This document shows, in pieces, positions 1 through 5,656 of a stretch of 5,697 nucleotides of DNA; the first letter of the stretch is position 1, and each line of letters starts with the position of its first letter. The translations under genes were made by a program, and so were the position numbers. The notes beneath the pieces were generated by a model that was given only the letters and a program-made list of their open reading frames with translations, searched no databases and was not told where the DNA came from. The DNA is from Patescibacteria group bacterium (GTDB lineage: Bacteria > Patescibacteriota > Dojkabacteria > SC72 > T1SED10-24), in the NCBI GenBank assembly GCA_007136035.1, contig SLHS01000054.1, forward strand, positions 1 through 5,697. Reading direction: 5' to 3'.

Positions 1-63
1 GGTTGTAGTGGTTATCCAAATTGTAAATATATCAAGAAACAAAAGAAGGTAAAAAAGAAATAA
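1..63 (+). CDS. topA: DNA topoisomerase I, C-terminal end (partial)
   Basis: This is the last 20 codons of a gene that begins outside the window and ends at TAA 61-63. The peptide starts GCSGYPNCKYIKK and finishes in a lysine-rich tail. The pattern 'GCS.YP.CKY' is the hallmark of the second half of the C-terminal zinc ribbons of bacterial type IA topoisomerase I, which relaxes negative supercoils by single-strand passage; the ribbons help bind single-stranded DNA. Two of the zinc-ligand cysteines are visible (C2 and C8 of the fragment). The basic tail is an addition often seen after the last ribbon. Only this fragment is visible, so the identification rests on one short but distinctive motif. 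The same ribbon type also occurs in a few other proteins, so topA is likely rather than proven. Confidence 0.8.
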   Translation, partial: GCSGYPNCKYIKKQKKVKKK

Positions 64-78
64 GTTTCACGCAAAGAA

Positions 79-102
79 TTGTTAACAACCTCCACCTAAA
101 AT
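79..102 (+). promoter_or_regulatory. Palindrome and -10-like hexamer upstream of radC
   Basis: The 44-base gap between topA and radC contains a perfect 10-base palindrome, TTGTTAACAA, at 79-88, and a -10-like TAAAAT at 97-102 ending five bases before the radC ATG. No convincing -35 lies at the usual distance and no Shine-Dalgarno sequence precedes the ATG. It could be a weak promoter giving a nearly leaderless radC message, with the palindrome as a protein site. Equally, it could be chance in AT-rich DNA, with radC simply read through from topA. Confidence 0.25.
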
Positions 103-107
103 AGAGT

Positions 108-722
108 ATGCTTCCTAGAGAAAAGTTTTTAAAAATGGGTATAGATTCTTTATCTGACGAAGATCTAATTTCAATACTCATAAGTAGTGGAACGAAGGGA
201 ATTTCTTACGATGTCCTTTCAAAGAGAGTTTTAAAAATTTTAAAGAAAAATAAAATTTCTTTTGAAAGTTTAAAAAATTTAAAAGGTTTAGGTCCTGTTA
301 AGAGTATTCAGCTTTTATGTGCTCTTGAATTGGGCAAGAGAATTTACGGATATAGTTGTGAGAAAACCATTATTTCGAACACGCAGATGGCTTTCGAACA
401 ATTAAGGTATCTTGTTAGTAGAAAGCAGGAATATCTTGTTGCACTTTTTTTGAATGCTAGATATGAGCTTCTAGAAAGGAAAACTATCACTATTGGTACT
501 GTTGATAGTTTGAATATTTTACCGAGGGACATAATAATCCCGGCCCTACAAGCAAATTCGGCATTTGTAATTCTCGCGCATAATCACCCCTCTGGAACAT
601 CGAAACCTAGCAATGAGGACGTAGTTGTGAACAAAAATATCAGAGAAGCATTAAAGCTTGTAGGGATAAGGCTTTTAGACCACATTGTTATTTCTAGTGA
701 TGGATGGTGTAGTATTAACTAG
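108..722 (+). CDS. radC: RadC family JAMM-domain protein
   Basis: The 204-residue product matches RadC (UPF0758) along its length. Residues 2-32 are the family opening (LPREKFLKMG...LSDEDLISILISSGTKG). Residues 52-79 form a helix-hairpin-helix DNA-binding segment (LKNLKGLGPVKSIQLL). Residues 85-204 are the JAMM/MPN+ domain, with HNHPSG at 158-163, S168 and D171 as metal-binding residues, and E108 as the probable catalytic glutamate. The protein is slightly short because it starts at the family's 'PRE' block. An in-frame TAG at 102-104 excludes a longer version, so ATG 108 is secure. RadC is a cytoplasmic, presumably metal-dependent protein of unsettled function; the old DNA-repair label came from a mutation later mapped to recG, and links to recombination or competence remain tentative. 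It lies 44 bases after topA and its TAG overlaps the next start by one base, so co-transcription with the following gene is likely. Confidence 0.95.
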   Translation: MLPREKFLKMGIDSLSDEDLISILISSGTKGISYDVLSKRVLKILKKNKISFESLKNLKGLGPVKSIQLLCALELGKRIYGYSCEKTIISNTQMAFEQLRYLVSRKQEYLVALFLNARYELLERKTITIGTVDSLNILPRDIIIPALQANSAFVILAHNHPSGTSKPSNEDVVVNKNIREALKLVGIRLLDHIVISSDGWCSIN

Positions 723-3700
723 TGATGTTGACAAAAATCCTACTATTAGGTAGTTTTAGGGCAATGTTAAACAAAATTAAATACAAGAAAATAGCCAATC
801 TGTTGTGGACGGTGTTTTTGCTGTTTCTTGTGTTTTTAATTTTTGGAAACAAGGACTTTGTTTATGGAGTTTCTTCCCTACAAATAAACTTCTCAGGGAA
901 AATTGTAACCAGCGAAGGATTAGATATATCATATGATCCACCTGGTTGTATTTCTTCGGTTGGTGCTGATACCTGTGATTTTCAGATAAAGTTTTACAAT
1001 CATCAAAGTGATGGTGGTGCTCCTCTTCTGGGTAGTGAAATTTTTGAAGATGTCGAAATTAATGACTACAGAGGTTATTTTAATTTAAAAATAGGTGGTG
1101 GTAGCTATACTGCAGGTGAATATCCCAGTATTAAAGAAATTTTTTTGAATGAGACTGATGTTTACATAGAGGTTCTTTTTGATGGTTCAGGGGAGAGTGA
1201 TTTTAATTTTGAAAATGATGACCTTGAAAGGTTTGTAGTATCTCACGATCCTCTAAAAAGGATGGCCGTTGGAACTTCACCTTATGCAATTGGTGCAAGG
1301 GGAGCGATAGATGAGTTTCAATTAAAAGTTAAAACTGGGGGAGTTGGTACTAGCGAAGGCTTAATTTATTTTGATGGTGCTGAAAAAGTTGTTAAAGTTT
1401 ATGATGGGACGCAGTGGCAGTCTTTGGTTTATAATGTTTTAGGTGTTGATGCTTTGGCTCTTGGTAAAAGTGAACCAGACTCAGGGTTTGTTTTTGATGT
1501 TTTGGGAGATAGTAAGTTTTCTGGTAGGGTTTTAAATAATATCTCAAATGATAACTTGCCAGAAGTGTTAGGTGGTAGTGATGATGACTTAAGTGCTTCA
1601 ACAAATTTTTACTTGAGTGATAATTATGCTTTTGTAGTTAAGGATGGCACTCCTGCTAGTTTGGCAATTTATGATGTTGGTTCTTCAAGAGATCCCACGT
1701 TAATAAATTCAGCTATCCCCTTAACTGGTTTTGATGATGTGTATGATATTAAAGTTTTGGGTAGCTATGCTTATATCTTAGCAGATGACTCTGTTGTAAT
1801 TTTGGATATTTCCGATGTTAATGAGGTCGAAATCCTTTCAAGCGAAGATGTTGCTGGTGCTAGTGAGTCAGCTATACTTTTGGAAATCCAAGGGCGTTAT
1901 GGCTATATTACGACGTCTGAATCTTTATTGGTTATTTTGGATTTAAGTAGTACAAATCCTAAAGTGCTTGGTTCTGTAGATATTGGTGAAATTGATGTTG
2001 TGGGTTTGGAAGTAGTTGGTAAGTATGCCTATGTTTTAGCAGAAAATTCTTTGGTTGTTGTCGATATAGTGGACGAAGATAATCCGATAATCGTTGACGA
2101 GGAAGAGGGGTTGTCGTTTTCTTCTGCGACGTCTTTTTCTGTGTCAGGTAGGTATGGTTATATAACGACAGCTTCAGCTTTTTACGTAATTGATCTTTTA
2201 GATCCAGAGAGCATAACTGATGTTTCGAATATTGCTCTTGGAGTGGGTGATGCTTCGTCTGTTTTAGTTTCGGGTAACAATGCCTTTGTTCTTGTTGCTT
2301 CTTCTCCTTCTTCACTTTTAACGCTTGATATATCCGATGTAAATAATTTAGAGCTTTTTGATGCAGTCTTCGCACCTAGTGGGTATAACAATGCTCGAGT
2401 TTTGCGTGTTGGGGGTAAGTATGGATATGCGCTTACTGATGGAGGGTTGGCGGTTTTTGATTTGAAAGGTATTGAAACTAGTGCACTTTTTGCTAATACT
2501 TTTGGAGCATTTTCGGGGACGATATACGATAATCTATCTGTGCATAGAGATTTGTCTATTTCTGGTGGTATGCATGTTGGAAGAGGAGGAATATACTCTG
2601 GAGGTTCATTAGTTGTTGATGGTCTTGTACGCATAGTTGAAGGCCTTGGTGTTGGTACAGGTGAGAGTGTATATATTAATCAAGATGGATATTTGGTGGC
2701 AGGAAGTTCTAGCTTGCGTTACAAGAATGATGTTCAAGAATATGGTAGTGTGCTTTCGAAATTATCTAATCTGGATCTTGTTCGCTTCACTTGGGGTGAG
2801 AGTAGCATGAGTTATGGAGAATCTGATATTGGTATGATTGCCGAAGAAGTAGCAAAATACTTGCCAGAGCTTGTTAATTTCAATGTTTTTGGACAACCAG
2901 AGAGCTTGAAATACGATCGTATGGGGGCTTATGCGATAGCGGGAATTAATGAACTTAAAGCAGAGTTTGATGAATTTAAGGGTACTGTATTAGGGGCCCA
3001 AACTGAGCAAATAGTGTATACATCCGAATTAGAATTTGAAGTTGGTTCTTTAGTAAGTCGAGATTTTTCTAGAGAAAATTCTCTCTTTGCATTTGAAGAA
3101 GGTCATATCCCATTGTATGGGATTGTAACTGAGGTTTTAGATTATGAAGAAGGGGGAACAGAAGGGGAAGGTGAAGATGAAGAAGAAGAAAATAATGAAG
3201 AAAATGGAGAAGAGTTAACGCTTTTTGAGTATAAAATAACATCATATTCTGGTGCGGGGGAATACGAGATTTTGGTTCATAGAAAAGCAGACGAAAAATC
3301 TAAAATTTTCGAAGCTGGTACTCCTATATATATAGAAGCGAATGGGGAAGTTTTCCTCCCTGTGGAAGAGGATAGTGTTTCTGGCCTTTTAATAGGTTAT
3401 CTTGTTGATGCTCTTGAATTTGATAATAATTCTTACTCAACACTTACGAATGTCTATTTAACATACACACCTTTGAACTTTGGTTCTGTCTCGCTTTCTT
3501 CATTATTTAATAGTAATCCAGATGATGATCGTTTAACTCTTGGGGGAGGTCATATTAATTTCAGTGGTTATAGGGGGTCTTTTGATTTCTTAGAAACCAA
3601 AATGTTAAATGTTGATAACAGGATAATTATATTGGTAGAAGATGATGAGCCTCAAATTAAGATTGACGGTGTTAATTTAATTAGGAGAGTCTCAGAACTT

Positions 3701-3736
3701 GAGAAGAAATTAAATGAATATGAAGATGCAGATTAG
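722..3736 (+). CDS. Large exported fibre-like protein: beta head, LVIVD propeller, S74 chaperone
   Basis: This is a predicted 1004-residue surface protein. A lysine-rich start and hydrophobic stretch (residues 25-41), then 'VYG' at 47-49, look like a signal peptide or anchor. Residues 53-193 resemble the head found in many S74 fibre proteins: SGK at 58-60, a beta-rich block, then 'RMAVGTSPYAIGARGA', matching the family's 'R..l.svPYA..A'. Residues 210-236 ('GLIYFDGAEKVVKVYDGTQWQSL') are another common fibre module. Residues 302-590 hold seven LVIVD-like repeats. Residues 662-745 are a Peptidase_S74 chaperone with S663 and K668. Residues 746-1004 contain an acidic linker, a beta-rich domain and a short terminal coiled coil. 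By family analogy it should trimerise and cleave itself before S663; the ligand is unknown. GTG 722 overlaps the radC stop (TAGTG), but ATG 764 (residue 15) fits the signal peptide better and has AGG-rich sequence upstream. ATG 725 is a third option. A surface adhesin role is inference. Confidence 0.85.
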   Translation: MMLTKILLLGSFRAMLNKIKYKKIANLLWTVFLLFLVFLIFGNKDFVYGVSSLQINFSGKIVTSEGLDISYDPPGCISSVGADTCDFQIKFYNHQSDGGAPLLGSEIFEDVEINDYRGYFNLKIGGGSYTAGEYPSIKEIFLNETDVYIEVLFDGSGESDFNFENDDLERFVVSHDPLKRMAVGTSPYAIGARGAIDEFQLKVKTGGVGTSEGLIYFDGAEKVVKVYDGTQWQSLVYNVLGVDALALGKSEPDSGFVFDVLGDSKFSGRVLNNISNDNLPEVLGGSDDDLSASTNFYLSDNYAFVVKDGTPASLAIYDVGSSRDPTLINSAIPLTGFDDVYDIKVLGSYAYILADDSVVILDISDVNEVEILSSEDVAGASESAILLEIQGRYGYITTSESLLVILDLSSTNPKVLGSVDIGEIDVVGLEVVGKYAYVLAENSLVVVDIVDEDNPIIVDEEEGLSFSSATSFSVSGRYGYITTASAFYVIDLLDPESITDVSNIALGVGDASSVLVSGNNAFVLVASSPSSLLTLDISDVNNLELFDAVFAPSGYNNARVLRVGGKYGYALTDGGLAVFDLKGIETSALFANTFGAFSGTIYDNLSVHRDLSISGGMHVGRGGIYSGGSLVVDGLVRIVEGLGVGTGESVYINQDGYLVAGSSSLRYKNDVQEYGSVLSKLSNLDLVRFTWGESSMSYGESDIGMIAEEVAKYLPELVNFNVFGQPESLKYDRMGAYAIAGINELKAEFDEFKGTVLGAQTEQIVYTSELEFEVGSLVSRDFSRENSLFAFEEGHIPLYGIVTEVLDYEEGGTEGEGEDEEEENNEENGEELTLFEYKITSYSGAGEYEILVHRKADEKSKIFEAGTPIYIEANGEVFLPVEEDSVSGLLIGYLVDALEFDNNSYSTLTNVYLTYTPLNFGSVSLSSLFNSNPDDDRLTLGGGHINFSGYRGSFDFLETKMLNVDNRIIILVEDDEPQIKIDGVNLIRRVSELEKKLNEYEDAD
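1625..2491 (+). repeat. Seven LVIVD-type repeats, probable seven-bladed beta-propeller
   Basis: Seven degenerate protein repeats start at residues 302, 349, 393, 435, 478, 520 and 567 of the fibre protein, spaced 42-47 residues apart. Each has an aromatic-x-aromatic or similar opening (YAY, YGY, NAF), a short turn, a hydrophobic strand ending in 'vvDi' or similar, then 'sD..np'. Examples are YAYILADDSVVILDISDV and YAYVLAENSLVVVDIVDE. This matches the LVIVD/YVTN-like propeller blade type. Seven copies of about 43 residues fit a single closed propeller, typically a protein- or glycan-binding surface. The repeats are diverged at DNA level, so this is an old domain rather than a recent tandem expansion. 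Confidence 0.75.
2705..2956 (+). other. Peptidase_S74 intramolecular chaperone domain with Ser-Lys dyad
   Basis: Residues 662-745 of the fibre protein carry the endosialidase-type chaperone signature: 'SSLRYKNDV', then 'LDLVRFTWGE', 'DIGMIAEEVAKYLPELV' and 'LKYDRMGAYAIAGINELK'. In phage endosialidases this domain drives folding of a trimeric beta-fibre and then cleaves itself off, using a serine at the cut and a lysine five residues later. Here S663 and K668 have that spacing, and R666 matches the conserved arginine, so autocleavage is predicted. It would leave a roughly 660-residue N-terminal fibre and a roughly 340-residue C-terminal piece. Confidence 0.85.
3140..3217 (+). other. Acidic low-complexity linker in the fibre protein
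   Basis: Residues 807-832 are almost entirely Glu, Asp, Gly and Asn, encoded by a purine-rich GAA/GAT/GGA tract. The segment separates two beta-rich parts downstream of the S74 domain and looks like a flexible linker inserted in a surface loop. Such tracts can change length by slippage, so length variation between relatives would be expected. Confidence 0.6.
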
Positions 3737-3751
3737 TCTATGATTATGCTA

Positions 3752-3780
3752 TTGACAAATTTTTTATTAAGTGTGATTAT
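3752..3780 (+). promoter_or_regulatory. Sigma70-type promoter P1 for the pilin gene
   Basis: A perfect -35, TTGACA (3752-3757), is followed after exactly 17 bases by GATTAT (3775-3780), four of six matches to TATAAT. It is preceded by TG at 3772-3773 in the extended -10 position. The expected start of transcription is near 3787, giving a leader of about 54 bases before the pilin ATG. It begins 16 bases after the fibre stop codon, so it would make the pilin operon independent of the upstream genes. This is the best promoter match I found in the window. Confidence 0.65.
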
Positions 3781-3813
3781 GTATGCAGATGTGTTAACTT
3801 TTACATAATCTGC
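3775..3813 (+). promoter_or_regulatory. Overlapping inverted repeats in the pilin leader
   Basis: GATTATGTA (3775-3783) has a perfect inverted partner, TACATAATC (3802-3810). A second stem pairs GCAGAT plus GTGT (3785-3794) with ACAT plus ATCTGC (3803-3813), leaving one bulged A (3807) and an eight-base loop. The two pairings share their right arm and exclude one another. The first dyad includes the P1 -10, so it could be an operator. The second falls at the predicted 5' end of the transcript, so it could be a protective 5' hairpin. Its 3' flank is rich in T but lacks a clean run of T, so it is at best a weak terminator for the fibre gene. Confidence 0.45.
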
Positions 3814-3826
3814 CTATTTAAATTTT

Positions 3827-3832
3827 TATAAT
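3827..3832 (+). promoter_or_regulatory. Perfect TATAAT just upstream of the pilin start (P2)
   Basis: A perfect -10 hexamer ends eight bases before the pilin ATG at 3841. If used, transcription would begin at about 3839, giving an essentially leaderless pilin message. The nearest -35-like sequence, TTTACA at 3800-3805, is 21 bases away, which is too far for a standard promoter, so this alternative is weaker than P1. No Shine-Dalgarno sequence is present; the eight bases before the ATG are only T and A. Confidence 0.35.
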
Positions 3833-3840
3833 TTATTTTT

Positions 3841-4326
3841 ATGTTAAAAGATAAGAAGTACAAGGGGTTTTCACTTATTGAAATCCTTATTGTAGTAGGT
3901 TTAATCCTTATTCTTGCGGCTGTTACTATCGTCGCAATCAATCCTGCAAAGCATTTTAGAGATACGAGAGATTCAGAAAGAAGCGCTGATGTTGGTGAGC
4001 TTTTAAATGCGGTCACGCAGTATACAGCTGAGGAAGGTAATCTTTTGAGTCAATTGGGAGAGGTTCCTGCGTGTCTAGAAAATCCTACAGATCCTGAGGA
4101 TTATGGTACTGAAATAGGTAAGGCTACAGGTAATATTGATTTAGCTGGGGATACCTCTACTGATAAGTTGGTAGAAGAATATATCGTAGAAATTCCAGTA
4201 GATCCTTCTGAAGGAGATGAAGATGGAGACAATACAGGTTACTATATTTGTGAAACAGCAGGGGGAAGAGTTCAAATTAGTGCACCACATACAGAAGAAG
4301 CTGACCCTATTGTTGTAAGAAGATAA
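3841..4326 (+). CDS. Type IV pilin / major pilin-like protein
   Basis: The 161-residue product has a class III prepilin signal: a short basic leader (MLKDKKYKG), then FSLIE, with predicted cleavage after G9 and methylation of F10. E14 is the conserved Glu at mature position 5. Residues 10-33 form the hydrophobic helix that anchors the subunit in the membrane and packs the pilus core. The following 'INPAKHFRDTRDSER' and 'ELLNAVTQYTAEEGN' are the amphipathic helix typical of pilins in Patescibacteria. C78 and C137 may form a disulfide. An acidic loop at residues 121-131 (DPSEGDEDGDN), ahead of GYYI, resembles the calcium-site region of GspG-type pseudopilins, which is inference. Processing needs a PilD peptidase not seen here. 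It has its own promoter upstream and a terminator downstream, and the assembly ATPase follows, so it is probably a major subunit. A pseudopilin role is less likely. Confidence 0.9.
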   Translation: MLKDKKYKGFSLIEILIVVGLILILAAVTIVAINPAKHFRDTRDSERSADVGELLNAVTQYTAEEGNLLSQLGEVPACLENPTDPEDYGTEIGKATGNIDLAGDTSTDKLVEEYIVEIPVDPSEGDEDGDNTGYYICETAGGRVQISAPHTEEADPIVVRR

Positions 4327-4335
4327 AATCAAAAA

Positions 4336-4377
4336 CAGAACTGCCTAAAACAACTGCATCCTCTGCATACAGTTCTG
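4336..4377 (+). promoter_or_regulatory. Alternative stem interleaved with the pilin terminator
   Basis: CAGAACTG (4336-4343) is perfectly complementary to CAGTTCTG (4370-4377). Its left arm lies before the terminator stem and its right arm falls in the terminator loop, so the four arms run A1-B1-A2-B2. This is the order of an H-type pseudoknot. AACTGC (4339 and 4352) and CTGCAT (4354 and 4363) are each duplicated within the region, so further competing pairings exist. It could tune read-through into the ATPase gene. Confidence 0.45.
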
Positions 4378-4392
4378 GGGATGCAGTTTTTT
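4352..4392 (+). terminator. Intrinsic terminator after the pilin gene
   Basis: AACTGCATCC (4352-4361) pairs perfectly with GGATGCAGTT (4379-4388) around a 17-base loop. The stem ends in a run of six T (4387-4392). It begins 25 bases after the pilin stop and ends 11 bases before the ATPase start. A terminator inside a pilus operon fits partial read-through, giving much more pilin than ATPase. The large loop suggests moderate strength or additional structure inside it. Confidence 0.8.
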
Positions 4393-4403
4393 AATGAAAT
4401 ATT

Positions 4404-5654
4404 ATGGAAAATACACTCGAACAAATAGTAAAAGATATTAGTAAAAAGAAGAAAAATGTTTCTGATTTGCTTGAGGGTTTAATTCGTGAGGCTTTTCATG
4501 AAAATGCTTCAGATATACATATGGAGCACCAAGAAGATAAAACGATGCTTTTGCGATACAGAATTGATGGTATTTTGCATGATATTTTTTCTATAGAAAA
4601 AGAAGTTGCTGAGGACTTGGTATTTATGATTAAGGTAAAAGCCAAACTTCGAACAGATGTTCATTTTTCTCCCCAAGATGGAAAGATAGGTTTTGCCATA
4701 GTAAAAGGAGGTGAGGAAACAACCATTAAAATAGATGCAAGGGTTTCTATTGTTCCAATAACGCACGGTCAAAAAGTAGTTGTTAGACTTCTTGCTCAGC
4801 AAAGTAGGGCTTTAACTTTGGAGGAGTTGGGCTTTTCCAAAAAAGATATTGAAAAGTTGCAAAAAGGTTACAGAAGACCATATGGCTTAATACTATCTAC
4901 TGGCCCCACAGGTTCAGGTAAAACAACAACCCTCTATTCAATGCTTTCAATTTTAAACTCTAGGGAAGTTAATATCACAACAGTTGAAGATCCAGTAGAG
5001 TTTAGTATTGATGGGGTTAACCATATACAAATAAATCCAAAGGCTGATTTGACTTTTGTGAATGGTTTGAGAGCTATACTTCGTCAAGATCCAAATATAA
5101 TTATGGTTGGAGAAATTAGAGATAATGATACTGCAGTTATAACTTCGAATGCAGCATTAACAGGACACTTAGTGCTTTCTACTTTACATGCGAATGATGC
5201 CATTTCAACAATACCGAGGTTGCTAAATTTAGGTATAGAACCATTTCTTTTGGCCACAATAGTTAATGTAATAATGTCTCAGAGACTTTGTCGAAGATTA
5301 TGCCAGCATTGTAAAAAAGAGTATACTCTTGGTAAAGACTTGGTTCAAAGTGAAATGTTGAACGCTCGTCCAGATATTAGCAAATATTTAAAAAAGACGG
5401 ATAAAATTTACAAATCAGTAGGATGTGATAAATGTAGAAAACGAGGATACAAAGGTAGGATTGGAATATATGAAATTCTTGAAATAACTCCTAATGTTCG
5501 AGAGGCTCTTTCCCATAATATGACTACAGATGAAGTTTTTGAAATAGCCAAAAAGGAAGGTTTTAAGCTCATGATTGAAGATGGTATAGAGAAGATAAAG
5601 CAGGGTAATATAGATATTTCTGAATTAATGAAAGTAATTTCAATAAAAGAATAA
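4404..5654 (+). CDS. PilB/GspE family type IV pilus assembly ATPase
   Basis: The 416-residue product is a cytoplasmic hexameric ATPase of the secretion ATPase superfamily that powers pilus extension. The N2 domain (about 18-130) shows ASDIHME (35-41), RYRIDGIL (51-58) and PQDGKI (90-95). The motor domain has Walker A GPTGSGKT (167-174, K173), an Asp box VEDPVEF (194-200), Walker B IIMVGE (232-237, E237) and a His box TGHLVLSTLHAND (253-265). A tetracysteine zinc site follows: C300-x2-C303 and C341-x2-C344, leading to 'GYKGRIGIYEIL'. That zinc site marks PilB/GspE and is absent from the retraction ATPase PilT. Canonical PilB is about 550-570 residues, so this form lacks the N-terminal N1/MshEN domain. 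An in-frame TGA at 4395-4397 fixes ATG 4404 as the most upstream ATG start, and no Shine-Dalgarno sequence precedes it. Transcription comes by read-through of the pilin terminator or from a weak TTTAAT (4390-4395). Confidence 0.93.
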   Translation: MENTLEQIVKDISKKKKNVSDLLEGLIREAFHENASDIHMEHQEDKTMLLRYRIDGILHDIFSIEKEVAEDLVFMIKVKAKLRTDVHFSPQDGKIGFAIVKGGEETTIKIDARVSIVPITHGQKVVVRLLAQQSRALTLEELGFSKKDIEKLQKGYRRPYGLILSTGPTGSGKTTTLYSMLSILNSREVNITTVEDPVEFSIDGVNHIQINPKADLTFVNGLRAILRQDPNIIMVGEIRDNDTAVITSNAALTGHLVLSTLHANDAISTIPRLLNLGIEPFLLATIVNVIMSQRLCRRLCQHCKKEYTLGKDLVQSEMLNARPDISKYLKKTDKIYKSVGCDKCRKRGYKGRIGIYEILEITPNVREALSHNMTTDEVFEIAKKEGFKLMIEDGIEKIKQGNIDISELMKVISIKE

Positions 5655-5656
5655 AT

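Noticed and set aside
1625..2491. Repeats as a CRISPR array or a recent DNA tandem repeat
   Set aside because: Similarity is at protein level only. The DNA copies differ widely and the reading frame is open throughout.
1392..2634. Open reading frames on the minus strand inside the fibre gene (1392-1604, 1959-2375, 2182-2634)
   Set aside because: They overlap a clearly coding plus-strand frame, and their products are low-complexity (His/Gln/Lys or Ser/Thr/Pro-rich) with no recognisable domain. They are mirror images of the Val/Asp-rich repeats.
722..3736. Fibre gene as part of a prophage tail module
   Set aside because: No other phage gene is visible. The protein has a signal sequence, which phage tail fibres normally lack, and it sits between housekeeping and pilus genes.
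3801..4332. Minus-strand open reading frames opposite the pilin gene (3801-4016 and 4141-4332)
   Set aside because: The plus strand carries an unmistakable prepilin here. The antisense products show nothing recognisable.
4509..4802. Minus-strand open reading frame inside the ATPase gene
   Set aside because: It lies wholly opposite conserved N2-domain codons and shows no family motif.
722..5654. Use of UGA as a glycine codon, as in Gracilibacteria
   Set aside because: No in-frame TGA occurs within any of the genes, and ordinary GGN glycine codons are abundant. The standard bacterial code explains all frames.
4404..5654. ATPase as the retraction motor PilT, given its shortness
   Set aside because: The two CxxC pairs (C300/C303 and C341/C344) and the 'GYKGRIGIYEIL' segment are PilB/GspE features that PilT lacks.
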